NCBI GenBank assembly: GCA_030278955.1
Contig: JAOANR010000010.1
Coordinates: forward strand, 10,385,884-10,449,883
Direction: 5' to 3'
DNA from: Hygrophila difformis
Taxonomy: Eukaryota > Streptophyta > Magnoliopsida > Lamiales > Acanthaceae
Length of the DNA stretch: 64,000 bases
Position numbers and translations under genes: made by a program. Position 1 is the first letter of the stretch; each line of letters begins with the position of its first letter. The notes beneath the pieces are model-generated. The model saw nothing but the letters and a program-made list of their open reading frames with translations. It was not told the DNA's origin and searched no databases. Positions 46,705 through 59,174 of this stretch are shown here, one piece after another.

Positions 46705-46730
46705 CATTTAGAGTACTAAAACTCTAAATG
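46705..46730 (+). other. Stem-loop CATTTAGAGT-ACTAAA-ACTCTAAATG, copy 1
   Basis: A perfect 10-bp inverted repeat with a 6-base loop in the untranslated leader, 112 bases after the primer site and 69 bases before the gag ATG at 46799. It lies in a 40-bp segment (46691-46730) repeated after pol with two differences. Confidence 0.7.
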
Positions 46731-46798
46731 CATTATTCTCAAAACTATTTCTAACCTGGGGATTATGCAAGTACTGTCATTATTGAACAGAGCTGTAC

Positions 46799-48883
46799 AT
46801 GCAACGAAGAAAGGAAACACCACCTGAACTTCCACTCAACCTCGAGATAGAAAGGGAAGCAAGACGAATCAGAGCCCTCACTAAGCAGAGGAAAGAGCAG
46901 GAAAAAAGGGAACGTGCAAGGCAGTCAGTACATTCTTCCAGTACAAGCAGCGGAGTTTCTGACATGGCACAACTACCAGGCAATCCACCCATCATCCCTG
47001 TCATCATTGACAACAACCCACCACCACTACATGAAAACTGAGACGGAGATGACGACGATATAGATGACCCTCCATTGAATGAAATTCGAGGAGAGGAGAA
47101 TCTCCCTAACGTTGGTAATCAAAATCTCAACCCATAACCTCCCCTAAACCAGTTTGATAACACACTCAACCAGAATAATCCAAACAATAAAAATTTCCAG
47201 AATCCTCAGTTCCAAAACCCTCAATACAATCAGAATCAGAATCCACCCAACCCCAATGATTTCAATGACCCAAGGAACTACTATCCAAACCCAAACTTTT
47301 ACCTACAACATTATCAAGGAGGGCCGGGGAATAATCAACAGGCGGCAGCTGCCGGCTACATGCAGCCCATTTTGGAGTCGTACCTGAACATTCCTGGGCA
47401 AGCACCATTTCTAGCCAGGAACTTTAAGCTAAAGCCGGCACTCATTAACCTTGTTCAGAGCAATCAGTTCGCATGGGCGAATCATGAAGACCCGCATGAC
47501 CATTTGCAAACATTCCTGGAATTGTGCGACACCATTAAGAATCATAATGTATCTCCTAACACCATTCGTTTGAGATTGTTTCCATTTTCCTTGTCTAGTG
47601 GAGCACGAATGTGGTACAAGTCGCTGCCAGTCAATCAGAAATCCACATGGAAAGAAGTGATCAGAAACTTCTTGGCGAAGTACTTTCCGGAATTCAAGGT
47701 GGATGAATGCCGCTCTAAAATAGCGGAATTCAAAATAAAACCGGAAGAATCCTTGTACGACGCCAAGGAGCAATTCGTCAATCTGCTTAGGAAGTGCCCC
47801 CAACATGGTTTCAAAGACTGGGAACAATTGAGGGAATTTTACAGCGGTTTGACCCCATCCTGGAAATACATGCTTGACGCCGCTGGTGGACAACATCTGT
47901 TGCACATGCCCATGGATCAGGCCTGGGCTAAAATCGAAACAATGACTGTAAACAGATATGTTTTAACTGATGATGTTGATCCCCCTCCCCCTCATGGTTT
48001 ATGTACTGTAGGTACAACAGACAAATCTGAATTGGATAAACTGAAGGATCAGGTGGCTGTGCTAGCCCTGAATCAAGAATCTGGGAGTTCTACTCAAGTC
48101 CAGAATGCTGAAGCTGTTTGTGGGTTAAGCCAAGGCCCACATTCCACCGATGCTTGTCAACAGGTGATGAATGAAAGCTGTAATGATGCGGATGGCTTCC
48201 AGAACCGACACCCCAACTTTTCATACTCCAATAACAACGCTCTGAGTTCACACCTATTGACCCAGCCCCAGCAATTTAACCAACCAAGGCCTCAGCATTT
48301 CAACCCAAATTTTCAACCCCAGATTCTACCCAGGCCAACACATAATCAAAACTTCCAAAATTTCCAACAGCCCCAGAATCAATTTGTTCCCAACCAAAAC
48401 CAGGCCCAGAACCAGTGGAATCCACCTCCACAGAAGCCCCCATCCAGACTTGAGAACATAATAATTGAATTTATCTATGGCCAGAAAGAGATACACACAC
48501 AGATGCATGCTTCTATCAGAAATGTGGAGACTTAGGTGACACAAATGGCAAAGGAGCTTCAGAAGAGAGATCAAGGGACTTTACCGAGTAGCTCGGAAAA
48601 GAACCTACAATGCAAGGCTATCACGTTGAAGTCAGGAAAGGTTCTGGCCGGGCCACAGATTAAGAAGTTGCAAAGGAAGGGGTCTGGAAAAGAAAGTGTT
48701 GAGGAGAATCAGGGAATAGGGGATGAAGGAGAAAAAGAAAAAGGAACTGAGACAGCAGACCTCAGTGGAAAAACTGGTAAAGGTGAAGGTACGATTTCTG
48801 ACCTTTCACCACAAAAATCTTTTGATAATAAAAAGTTCATGCCAAGGGTTCCATACCCGTCCAGACTTAAGAATAAAGAGTAG
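46799..48883 (+). pseudogene. gag: gag of element A2 (multiple in-frame stops)
   Basis: A single reading frame runs from the ATG at 46799 through stops at 47039 (TGA), 47132 (TAA), 48533 (TAG) and 48881 (TAG). The N-terminus is basic and charged (EIEREARRIRALTKQRKEQ); an Asn/Pro/Gln-rich linker follows. The retrotransposon gag domain is at 47400-47950 (IRLRLFPFSLSSGARMWYKS, TWKEVIRNFLAKYFPEFKV, CPQHGFKDWEQLREFYSGL). The zinc knuckle is degenerate: CGLSQGPHSTDAC lacks the second Cys. Each stop is one C-to-T change away from a sense codon (CGA, CAA or CAG). Confidence 0.88.
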
Positions 48884-49473
48884 GATCTTAAATTTGAAAA
48901 ATTTCTGAAAAGGCTGCAACAAGTAGAAATAACTATTCCTCTCATCGAAATGATATCTGAAATGCCAACATACACTAAATTTCTGAAAGACTTAGTTTCA
49001 GGAAAGAGAAGAATTGAACAGGAGGAACTGGTAGTTCTTAACAATACTTGCAGTGTATCATCTAGCATAAGCTTCCTGAAAAGCAAGATCCAGGCTGCTG
49101 CACGCTGCCCATTCAAATTGGGAAAATCAAGGCAGGAAAAGGTCTCTGTGATCTTGGTTCGAGCATCAAAGTCATGCCTTTAACAATGGTGCAATGCCTG
49201 AAACTGGGAAAGATCGAACCTGTCAGAATGAGGCTCCAATTGGCCAACAGATCCATTACAAAGCCGGTGGGCATCCTCAAGGACATTATAGTGAAGACTG
49301 GGAATATTTTATTCCCAGTTGATTTTGTGATATTGGACATAGAAGAGGATCTGGACATGCCATTGATCTTAGGAAGACCATTCCTTGCAACAGGCGGAGC
49401 ACTAATTGATGCGAAAGCAGGGAGAGTGACACTGCGGGTCGATGAGGAGGAAGTTACTTTCGACATGGCATAG
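48884..49473 (+). pseudogene. End of gag and aspartic protease of element A2 (frameshift)
   Basis: The gag frame continues (FLKRLQQVEITIPLIEMISE, YTKFLKDLVSGKR) until a 1-base indel near 49100. The next frame holds IGKIKAGKGLCDLGSSIKVM with the protease active site DLGS, then FPVDFVILDIEEDLDMPLIL and GRPFLATGGALIDAKAG. A TAG ends it at 49471-49473. The protease would cut the polyprotein. Confidence 0.82.
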
Positions 49474-49834
49474 TTGCAGAAATACCCAGATGATGGTTTC
49501 TGTTCATCTAATTCTATAATAGTTAGGTCTGAGTGTGGAGAGGGAAAGAGCATTGACTCTGGATTTGGATTTGACTCTGGACATGTAATATCTGACAATG
49601 GTGATGACAAGCAGGTACTGAAGCCTGCAGCACGAGGCACGACTGCTGCAATGCCGTCTACTTTTTTGAGCCCACTTCGGGGGGCTTAGAAGAGTTTGAC
49701 GGCACACATTTCCATCAAGAGGATGGACAAGACGCCTTTGAAGCAGAGGAGGCGGGTCCTGCACCGAGGCAGGATTCGAAAGGTAAATCTGATTTCCCAC
49801 TATCTAATTCTCGCAAATTACTCCCATCAGTGTA

Positions 49835-52742
49835 ATGCCCACCAGAGCTTGAACTAAAAATCTTACCGGATCATCTTAAGTATACGTTTCTCACAGAACA
49901 TAAAAAATTACCGGTAATTGTGTCAGCCAAGCTGACACAAGATCAAGAAAACGCTCTGGTGGGAGTGCTTAGAAAATATGTGCATGAAATCGGTTGGACC
50001 ATTTCTGATATCAAAGGAATAAGCCCTTCTGTCTGTATGCACAGGATTTTGATGGAGGACTTTAAAACCTCACACCAACCCCAACAGAGATTGAACCCAC
50101 CAATGCAGGAAGTGGTAAGAAAAGAGGTTATCAAGCTCTTAGATGCTGGTATAATCTATCCTATCTCTGACACCAAATGGGTCAGTCCCGTGCAGGTCGT
50201 TCCAAAGCGCGGTGGGATGTGCGTCACTAAGAATGAACAAGGAGAGGAAATTGTGACGAGGCTAATCACTGGATGGAGAGTTCGCATCGATTATCGAAAG
50301 CTAAATGAGGCCACGCGCAAGGACCATTTTCCTTTACCATTTATCGATCAAATGTTGGAACGTTTGGCGGGGAGGGAATTTTATTATTTTTTAGATGGAT
50401 ATTCAGGTTATAATTAGATTGTCATTGCTAGTGAAGACCATGAGAAAACCACTTTTACCTGCCCCTATGGCACTTTTGCCTATAGGCGGATGCCATTCGG
50501 TTTATGCAATGCACCTGCTACATTTCAACGATGCATGATGTCGATATTCTCTGAATTTATTAAAAAATGGATTGAAGTCTTCATGGATGACTTCTCTGTG
50601 TATGGAGATAATTTTGAAGATTGTTTGACCAATCTTGCTAAGATTTTAAAGAGATGTGAAGAAACTAACCTAGTACTCAATTGGGAAAAATGTCATTTCA
50701 TGGTTACCGAGGGAATAGTGTTAGGTCATCGCATCTCAAAAGCAAGCATTGAGGTCGACAGAGCCAAAGTCTCTGTAATTTCAAATCTACCTCTTCCAAA
50801 CTCAATAAAATCAGTTAGGAGCTTCTTCGGGCACGCCGGTTTTTACCGGAGATTCAACAAGAATTTCTCTAAAATTGCCAAGCCGCTCACTAACTTGCTT
50901 TGTAAAGAAAATGATTTTTTAATAAATGATGCGTGTGTCCAAGCCTTTGACACGCTAAAAAAGATGTTAGCTTCTGCTCCAATTGTACAGCCACCCGATT
51001 GGTCAATACCATTCGAGGTGATGTGTGACGCAAGTGATGTTGCAGTGGGCGCAGTTTTAGGGCAACATAAGGATGGGAAACATTGCGTAATTCGTTACGC
51101 AAGTCACGCCCTGAATGAAGCCCAAATAAACTACGCCACTACAGAAAAAAGATGTATGATGTAGTCTTTGCGTTTGACAAGTTTAGACAATACCTCATTG
51201 GTACAAAGACTATAGTATACACCGATCACAGTGCACTCAGATACTTGTTCAGCAAGCAAGACGCAAAACCTCGTTTGATCAGGTGGGTGCTCTTGTTGCA
51301 GGAGTTTGACATCGTAATAAGGGATAGACGAGGTCGAGATAATGGTGCTGCTGACCACTTATCTCGATTAGAAAATGTTAAAAAAGAGCTAGCCGTCAAT
51401 GAGGATTTTCCAGACAAACAGCTGTTCGCGTTGCATTTGCATGATCAAGCGTGTCCTTGGTTTTCCGACATTGCTGATTTCCTAGCATGTGGAATAACCC
51501 CACCATTCCAGCAAAAATACAAAAGGGTGAAATTCTTCAAAGAAGTAGTAAACTACTTCTGGGAAGATCCTTTCTTGTTCAAACATTGCGCTGATTCGAT
51601 GATCAGGCAATGTGTTACTGAAGCTGAGGCCTATCAAATCACCAAGAAATGTCACGAATCTGAATATGGAGGTCATCATGGTCCCACTCGGACTGCCCAC
51701 AAGGTACTCGAGTGTGGATTCTTCTGGCCTACTATCTATGAGGACTGCAAGGTTTTTGCTAAAGCCTGCGACAGATGCCAAAGATTAGGAAATATCTCCA
51801 AGAGGGATGAGATGCCTCAAAAAAGGATTCTCACACTTGAGATTTTCGATGTATGGGGCATTGACTTCGTGGGACCGTTCCCACCATCTGGTGGAAACTA
51901 CTATATCTTGGTAGCTGTCGATTACGTGTCCAAATGGGTCGAGGCGGTCGCATTACCAACCAATGATGGTAGCCAAGTCACCAAATTTCTCAAGAACAAC
52001 ATTTTCAGTAGATTTGGCGTACCTAGGGTGATAATATCTGATGGAGGAACACACTTTGTTAATAAAGCATTTGAAACTTTAATGAGTAAAAATGGAATCC
52101 TCCATAAGATAGGCACGCCTTATCATCGACAAACCAGTGGTCAAGTCGAGGTATCAAATCGCGAGATCAAACATATACTCGAAGCCACGGTTCGGATAAC
52201 CCGTAAGGATTGGGCGCGTAAGCTCAATGATGCTCTATGGGCATATCGCACTGTATACAAGACTCCCATCGGGATGTCTCCATACAGGCTTATCTTCGGA
52301 AAACCCTGCCATTTTCCTGTAGAGTTAGAGCATAAAGCTTACTGGGCCGTCAAAATGCTTAATTTTGACCCAAGAGTAGCTCAGGGTAAGCGCAAGTTGG
52401 ACCTCAATGAAATTGAGGAAATATGCGCGCAAGCCTATGAGAGCTCGCGGATCTATAAAGAGCAGATCCAGAAGTTGCATGATCGCCGGATTAAGCCTAA
52501 ACACTTTTATGTTCGTCAAAATGTGTTACTATTTAATTCCAGGTTAAAGCTGTCCCCGGAAAGCTGAAATCCAGATGGGAAGGGCCACATGAAGTGTTAG
52601 AGGTGTTTGAAAGTGGAGCCGTCAGGATCCGAACTGACAAGGGCACCATAGTGGTGAATGGACACTGACTAAAGGAATATCTCGGACAGTTTGAAGCTGA
52701 AAAGGAGATCCAACATGTGACAGAACCGACTTATGAAAAATG
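49835..52742 (+). pseudogene. pol: pol of element A2: RT, RNase H, integrase (stops and frameshifts)
   Basis: Begins with PPELELKILPDHLKYTFL; the usable frame runs from 49842. RT has LLDAGIIYPISDTKWVSPVQ, motif A LDGYSGYN (intact, unlike A1), a TAG at 50415 where CAG is expected, then [15 protein letters not shown] and FMDDFSVYGD. A frameshift near 51150 follows YATTEK. RNase H ([29 protein letters not shown]) and integrase follow to 52567: zinc region [10 protein letters not shown] ... CDRCQR, catalytic residues in [18 protein letters not shown] and [11 protein letters not shown] last shift near 52548 leads to the tail ([20 protein letters not shown]), which has a TGA where VNGHRLK would be expected. 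The protein ends near 52742. Confidence 0.9.
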
Positions 52743-52890
52743 AAAAATACAAAAAGAAGTCTAGCTGTAGACCATAATTCACAGCGCTTCCGGGAGGCAA
52801 CCCGAGTTTATCTTATCTGTGATTTTAATTTATTGTATTGTATTTCATTTCATCCCGTTGAGCAAATTAAGTATCCAAAAATCAACTAAA

Positions 52891-52916
52891 CATTTAGAGT
52901 ACTAAGACTCTAAATG
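52891..52916 (+). other. Stem-loop CATTTAGAGT-ACTAAG-ACTCTAAATG, copy 2
   Basis: Second copy of the 10-bp stem-loop found in the leader, within a 40-bp segment (52877-52916) that matches 46691-46730 at 38 of 40 positions. It is followed at once by GTGAGGATGTTGAT, a sequence also found before the 3' LTR. Confidence 0.7.
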
Positions 52917-53299
52917 TGAGGATGTTGATATTTGGAGGAAAAAAAAACTGATATTTTTTATCTGCTTTTGTTTTGCAGGAATTTGAGGAACCAACAAAAA
53001 GAAAATTAAAGATGCAAACAAGGTTCCCGGTTGAATTAATTCTGCAACTAAATGAAAGTTATTCCCGGAAATTAAAGCAATTTAAAATCCAGAATAAATT
53101 TTACAAGAAGTGGGATTAATTCAACCTAATTTATGCAAATAAAGAAATTCTGTAATTAGTTTGTTCTTACCGAGCCTATAAAAATGTGTTAAAATGAAAA
53201 TACTTTGGACCAGTAATTCTGAGTCTGTTGTAATAAAGAATGGACCAAAGCCCAATTGCACCCTGGGCCCAATCCGTTTAAGTTTTAATTCAGAGACCA

Positions 53300-53698
53300 T
53301 GACGCGGAACCTCAGAGTTGACGCCAACCCTTTGGCGTCATACATTAGGTTGGCGTCATAGTCAGTATCCTGGTCTAGATTATGAGAGTATGGCGTCAAA
53401 ACTCCGTAATGACGCCAACCTTTGGCGTCATAAGGAAGGTTGACGTCAAACACTCCCTTAACCCAGCTCTCGTCTAATGACGTGGAACCATTGTCCATAA
53501 AGCCAACCTTTGGCGTCATAGGTGGAGTTCCACGTCTTCCAGCCTCAACCGCCTTATGACGCAAACCTGCAGGGATGACGCCAACCTTTGGCGTCATACC
53601 CTTTGTTTGGCGTCATGGATCGCCCAACCTCTTTTGCCTAATGAGGCAGAACCCATTGACGCCAACCTTCGGCGTCATAACTATAGGTTTCGCATCAT
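53300..53698. promoter_or_regulatory. Internal TGACGCCA/TGGCGTCA array between pol and the extra ORF of A2
   Basis: About 16 sites in about 400 bp, several as inverted pairs TGACGCCAA-CCnT-TTGGCGTCA (near 53319, 53410, 53574 and 53657) that could form hairpins. It resembles the array upstream of the LTR TATA box. After it come TTTTAAAACC (53716) and a pyrimidine-rich stretch CCCTTTCTTCTTCCCC, then the ATG at 53898. Placement suggests an internal promoter, which is inference. Confidence 0.65.
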
Positions 53699-53897
53699 TC
53701 CTTCTCTCTCCATCAGTTTTAAAACCCCCTTTTTGCCCTTTCTTCTTCCCCACTTCTCCATTCCGACACACAGTCAAATTTTTGAAAATCCTCTCGACTT
53801 TGAACCCTATTCTCCCGAAGAACACCACAGTGTTCCTCGCACTCATTTCCAACCACTTCCAGGCAAAACTCTGTCCATTTTTTTTAAGAGATCAACA

Positions 53898-56800
53898 ATG
53901 GAACCCTCATCATCATCTCCGAAGAAGGCAGAACCATGGTAAGCCCCCGCGCCTTCGATTCTCGTTTTTCCGAAACCACTGTTTCGCGATTTTGAGGAGT
54001 TTCAAGTTTTGGTTGTGCGAATGTGTAAATAGGTCATTGTTCTGTTCTTTCTTTCACATTTTAGGTTCGATTTAAGGGATTGAATTGTTTGGGCATGTGA
54101 TTTATTTGCTCTTGTATGATGGGGTGATTGGCCGTTGATAACTGGGGGAAGGGAATCCTGGTTCAAATGTTCCAGGGAGTTTGATTTGATCTGGGGAACT
54201 AGATTTTTGAACCTAGGCTGTCTTTAGAACGCAGGTAGCATGCCAACATTCTAGAAGTTGGCAGTGAGATATATTTCGCCATTGTTGGAGATTTTGTGTT
54301 CTAGGGTTCTTAAGTTCTTTGTTTTTCCTTATGAATCCGAATTCATGAATCTCTAGAATGCCTCTAGTGTTTGAGTTTGTATTAATTTTTGAAGCATGAA
54401 GTCTTGGAGTCTAATTTTGAAAACAAACAGAGTAAAACCAATGAGCATTTAGGTATTGTTGAATGCTTTGATGCTATTGGTTATCTTTGGTGTTTCTGTG
54501 ATTTTGAAGCATGAGTGAATCTGTGTTTATTGTTTCAACTTAGAGAAAAGCATGTTAGTTTAATCTGTAAGCATGTTTATCTTCCTAATCTATTGATTGA
54601 GGGGTGAGTTTGAAATCTTAAAGCATGGTCTTGTGTTAGTGTTGCACTATATTCATATTGCTTGCATGCCAAGATGACAATAAATGCAATTTCCTAGGTT
54701 GGCATAACTGTGATATGCACTATAATCTGTAAAAAGTATGTGTTTGTTTGTTTTTGGCAGTCATATTGCCACCAACTCACCTTCTGCACAACTTTTTCAT
54801 AAAAAGACAAAAAGAGTTGGTAGGGAATAATGTTTGACTTATGTTTTTGGTTCCCAATGGAACTAAATGGTGAATTGATAGCAGTATTTTATCACTTGAT
54901 AGCTGTTATCACTTTTCAAAAATCCAAAATGGGACCACCAAAATCCCGCATTTCATTAAATAAAAGGAGTCAACTTTTAAAATTAAAAACAGTGTTTGCT
55001 AATTTTTGTAAGTGTTTTTAACTGTCCAAAGCAGTCCGAACGATCCGAAAACAGCAAATCTATTTCGCCACGTCTCCACTGCACATTCCAAATTCGAGCT
55101 TCCATTCCATTCATCTCATCTCGTTCCAGTTTCAATAAGTACCTCGAACTTGTTTAATAAAATTGAGAAAATCAAACTTTTGGGCACAATAGCCCATTAA
55201 AAATATTTTTTGGTCCAATGACCTAACTTTTTAATAAATAGATGATAGTTTTTAAATATTCTTATGCTTACCCTGTAATAAAATTCAAGTATCAATCGAA
55301 TAAATCACATTTCGAGCAAAGCTCAAAATGTGAGGATGTTGATTTGTAACTTGAGAAATTTTATGAAAATCATAAAAACTAGAGTGTATGTAATCTCCTC
55401 TATCTTTCTCAGGAGCGAAAAAGTTGTAAAATCAGGCATTGGGCTACCTGATTGTACATACGAGGAAGCAGCCAAAGAGGCTTCAATCGACAGAATCAAA
55501 ATCAAGAACATGGGGAGGCAATCATGTCAGAATATAATAAAGTACCACTGGAACACACCACTGAGGAAAAATTGGAGCTTGCATCAGGCTAGGATGTAAA
55601 TATACCACCAGAGGACAGAACCATTGTTGCAGCATCTATAGAAAGGGATTTCTATCAATTTCTAAGGAAATTCTGGGGGATGATGATGGATCATGCTCCA
55701 GAGGATACACTGACTACTCCAAAAGTGCACCATGAGCGTATACAGTTGAAATTTAAGGAACACAAAGCTATCTGGAGCAGGCACGTAGAACGGGGAACAA
55801 GAGACAAAGGGCTCGCAGATTTTGACATCATTATTCTGAATCAGCCCATAGACCCTCAAGTGCGGATGGCCTTCGTAGACAAACAGATCGACATTAGCAG
55901 GATTCTGAACCGAGGGGGTGATTATGATGCATGAGGCATTTCCTTTCAAATGGAATCCCTATCTATTTAAGAATAAAGGACCTGAGGAACAAAGATGGAT
56001 CACAGAACAGGCACGCCTCCGGCACCGTGAACTAAGCTACAATTTGCATACACGCCTCAAGGATGCTGAACATTTTTAGCAGACCAGAAATACCTCGCTG
56101 CTGCAATCCATGACCAAGATGATTAAGCACGCAAGGCAACAGTGGGAGGATCTCACGTATGTTTGGGGGAAGGAAAACTCAAGCATTACAAAATCTTTCC
56201 TCGACAAAGGGGTGGAGCTGCCTGCGGAAGATGAGTTCGAATCAGTCTTCACGCAAAGGAAATGCGGGCAATTTGGGTCGACAAAGGACGGAAAATTTCC
56301 TGAACATATTGCGATGCTGAGGGAGCAACTTATTGTGGATATACATAAGGGCAGCTAGAAGCCGATCAAGAAAAATGAGAGACAGTTCCAGCTGATGTCA
56401 GAAGCTGAAGCTGGAAATCTCAATTTCAACTTCACCCAAGACATGTCCTATCTGGAGGGGCTTCAGAAAGATCTGGTGGGAACAATGCTGGATAATCGGA
56501 CGTCCTACTTAGAGCTTATAATGGAAATGGACAAGGAGGAGCTCCGATATTGCAATGACAAAACAGTGAAGCAGAAAAACCTACATTACAACCATAATGT
56601 CCGTAGCAAGTTCTGCAAGAATATAAAAGAGGACTAGGATGCACAGCTGGTGCGAATCACTCTCCGGAGCTTTATTGAAGATTTCCTAAAGCACGCTGAA
56701 AAACAACTGGGTATGAAGATGAACCCAATGTTGAGAAAAAGACCGGAGAGGACCCAGACACAGTCATTGATGAATACATTTCCACACCTCCACCAGAAGA

Positions 56801-58946
56801 ACTCCTAGTACAGCAAGAGTCGGTTCAAACTCCCATGCCCACTGCTCCCGAGCCTCCTGTACAGCCAGTTCCAGCTCACATACCTACCACTGCGGAGCAA
56901 CAAGTGCAAACACATGTTGTTGCTGAACCTACAATCCAGCCTGACCCTCAAGTGCAATCTAGAAGAAGACTGGTAAAACTAGCAGAGAAGGAAAAAGGTG
57001 GACGGGCACCAGAGCCAAAGGTTGTAATTAAAGAGCCCGAGTCCACAGTCAAGAAAATTGTTGAACCTGCCAATCCTGCTGATAAAAGGGAAAAGCAAAA
57101 TTCTAGAGCCACCCATGAAGAAAAAAGATCAAGTTGCATTTGATGCTGAACTGGCCAGAAAATTGCAAGAGGAAGAGAATGCTAAATCGGCTGAGCAGGA
57201 ACGAACATTTGAGGAAGAAGCAGGAAAGGCCCGAGAGGCCAAGAAAGAAAGGCGAAGGGCAGAGAGGATGGCTGATGAAAGAGAGAGGCTAGAAGAGGAA
57301 AGGATTGAAAAAGAAAAGAAGGCCGCTGAGGATGAGTTAATCTTGAAAAACATTCAGCAAACTCGTGATGAAGAAGCTGCCTGGAAACTGGAAGCTGAAC
57401 TGGAATCAAAGAAGGGGGCCGAAACTGAAACAGTAAAGGAGCCAACTCGAGAGAAGCTCATTCAGGTAAAGATTGAAAAAGGGGAAGAGATGGAAAAATA
57501 GCAGGCTGAGAATCGAAAGAAAAAAGCTGCCCATGGTAAGCCAATGGAAGAAATAGGGGACGATAAGCTGCAAATAATAGATACAATGCCAGAGCTGAGA
57601 CCTTCCACTAGGAAAGAGCCTAATCCTTGGGAAGGGTGGACTCCTGAGGAAATAAGAGAGAACTTTAGAATATTCGCTGGGTACAAGAAAGATGACCCAT
57701 TATCGATGGCTTATGTGGCCGAACAAGAAGAATATCGGAGAAGCAAAGCGGTAACTGCACCTGAAGAGCCATCACATCAAGCTGAAAGAGAGGCAGAGGG
57801 CTCACTGGCATTTGTTGATCCTGCAGCAGCAACCATCCCAGCAGGCCAAACTCAACAAGACAAAGCTGCAGTAACAAATAGACAGGAGGAGGTATCAACT
57901 AATGTTGATGACCCATACTACCCTGCAGTAGATTTTCATACTCCTGTGTCTCGTTAACTCAATATTGTAAACAATGTAATTATACAGGAGGCAGCGGATG
58001 AGAGATCTCAAGCATCAATTGACCCAATCATGCTGGCGAATCTATTGGGAGATGAAATGGAGTATCAACCAATGGCCCCATTGTTCAAGGGAACCATCAA
58101 GGAAATTTTGAATGAAGCAGCAGTTGAAGGAAATATGGAGGTGGAGGAAGCTCATCAGAATAAACCCGTGCAAGAGGCAGAGATGAATGAGCCGATCAAT
58201 CAAGATGATGACCCAACCGATTGGCATACCAGTGAAGACGAGCCCATGAATCAATCGGATCAATCAAACCAGTTGATTTCTGGGAGGAGACCGAGGTACG
58301 TACACGGATGGGGATTCTACCAAAAGCACATGAGAAAGAGAGAATCACAGCAGCAGATGCGACATCCAAATTCGATAGCAATGTTGAATGTGTTAGGGCA
58401 TACGGATAATTAAAGGAGATGATTATACCCGACAAGGGGTTTGAAGCAAGTGCCCTAACACATCCAACTGTCGATTTTTGGAGGATTCAACATGGATGGG
58501 GGGAGTTTTTGCTACATCATGGAGAGCCGGGATATGTTGAGCTTACTCGAGAATTCTACGCGAATATCAACATCGAGGAGAAAATAACCTGGGTTCGGGG
58601 ACATACCATAGACATTTCCCCACAGTACTTGAACAGGTTTCTCGGCACACCCAACCATCCCACCGAAATTCCAAAAGAAAAACTTTTCTGCAAGCGAGGC
58701 AAGACTGAAAGGAGGAATACTTATCGAGCCATCGCTAACAGCCTAGCTAAGAGGCCTATCACTGTAAACACCTTCCCAGCCTCGGAGCTTAAGGTAGAAT
58801 TCATGCCTACTTATGAATTCTTCATGGCAAGGATCAAGCTGAGTACGCACCCACAAACCAGGCAGCATCTTGATGGGATTAGCGAAACTCTGGCATGGGA
58901 TGAAGCTGAATGTAGGCCAACACATCTTCAAGGTCATGACCTCTAG
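53898..58946 (+). pseudogene. Extra 'env-like' ORF of element A2, apparently spliced and decayed
   Basis: The ATG at 53898 starts a short basic first exon (13 codons plus two bases) ending at 53938 before GTAAGC. A candidate intron 53939-55412 ends in CTATCTTTCTCAG, and joining at 55413 keeps frame with an open segment to 55599. After that the frame changes near 55555 and stops recur (for example 56356, 56635, 57499, 57955). The protein is charged, with a long Glu/Arg/Lys coiled-coil region at 57100-57480. The region 58419-58946 carries the ATHILA / plant transposon-type domain (VELTREFYANINIEEKITWV, ISPQYLNRFLGTPNHPTEIP), as in A1. No signal peptide or membrane anchor is evident. The function is unknown; barley BAGY-2, a related element, is reported to splice its env-class transcript. 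Confidence 0.65.
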
Positions 58947-59174
58947 GCTTAAACAGAAACAAGCGCTTTGCTCTGATAAGAAGAATGTGTATTGATCAAG
59001 GCCTTAATATCAAGGAATTTACAGGACAAAAAATAGTGGTTATGGACCCCCCCTCCCCCCATCAGTGTTCCACATCTGCCAAATCAACAAAGAATTCGAC
59101 GAGCACTTCCACTGCTGCCTGCTGATTCTGGGGTTCAATAATCATACATATCTGGTGAGCAAGCACCATCTCAA

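Noticed and set aside
53556..54075. Overlapping open frames near the A2 internal array
   Set aside because: They run across the TGACGCCA repeats and into the candidate intron; only the short exon at 53898 fits the element layout.
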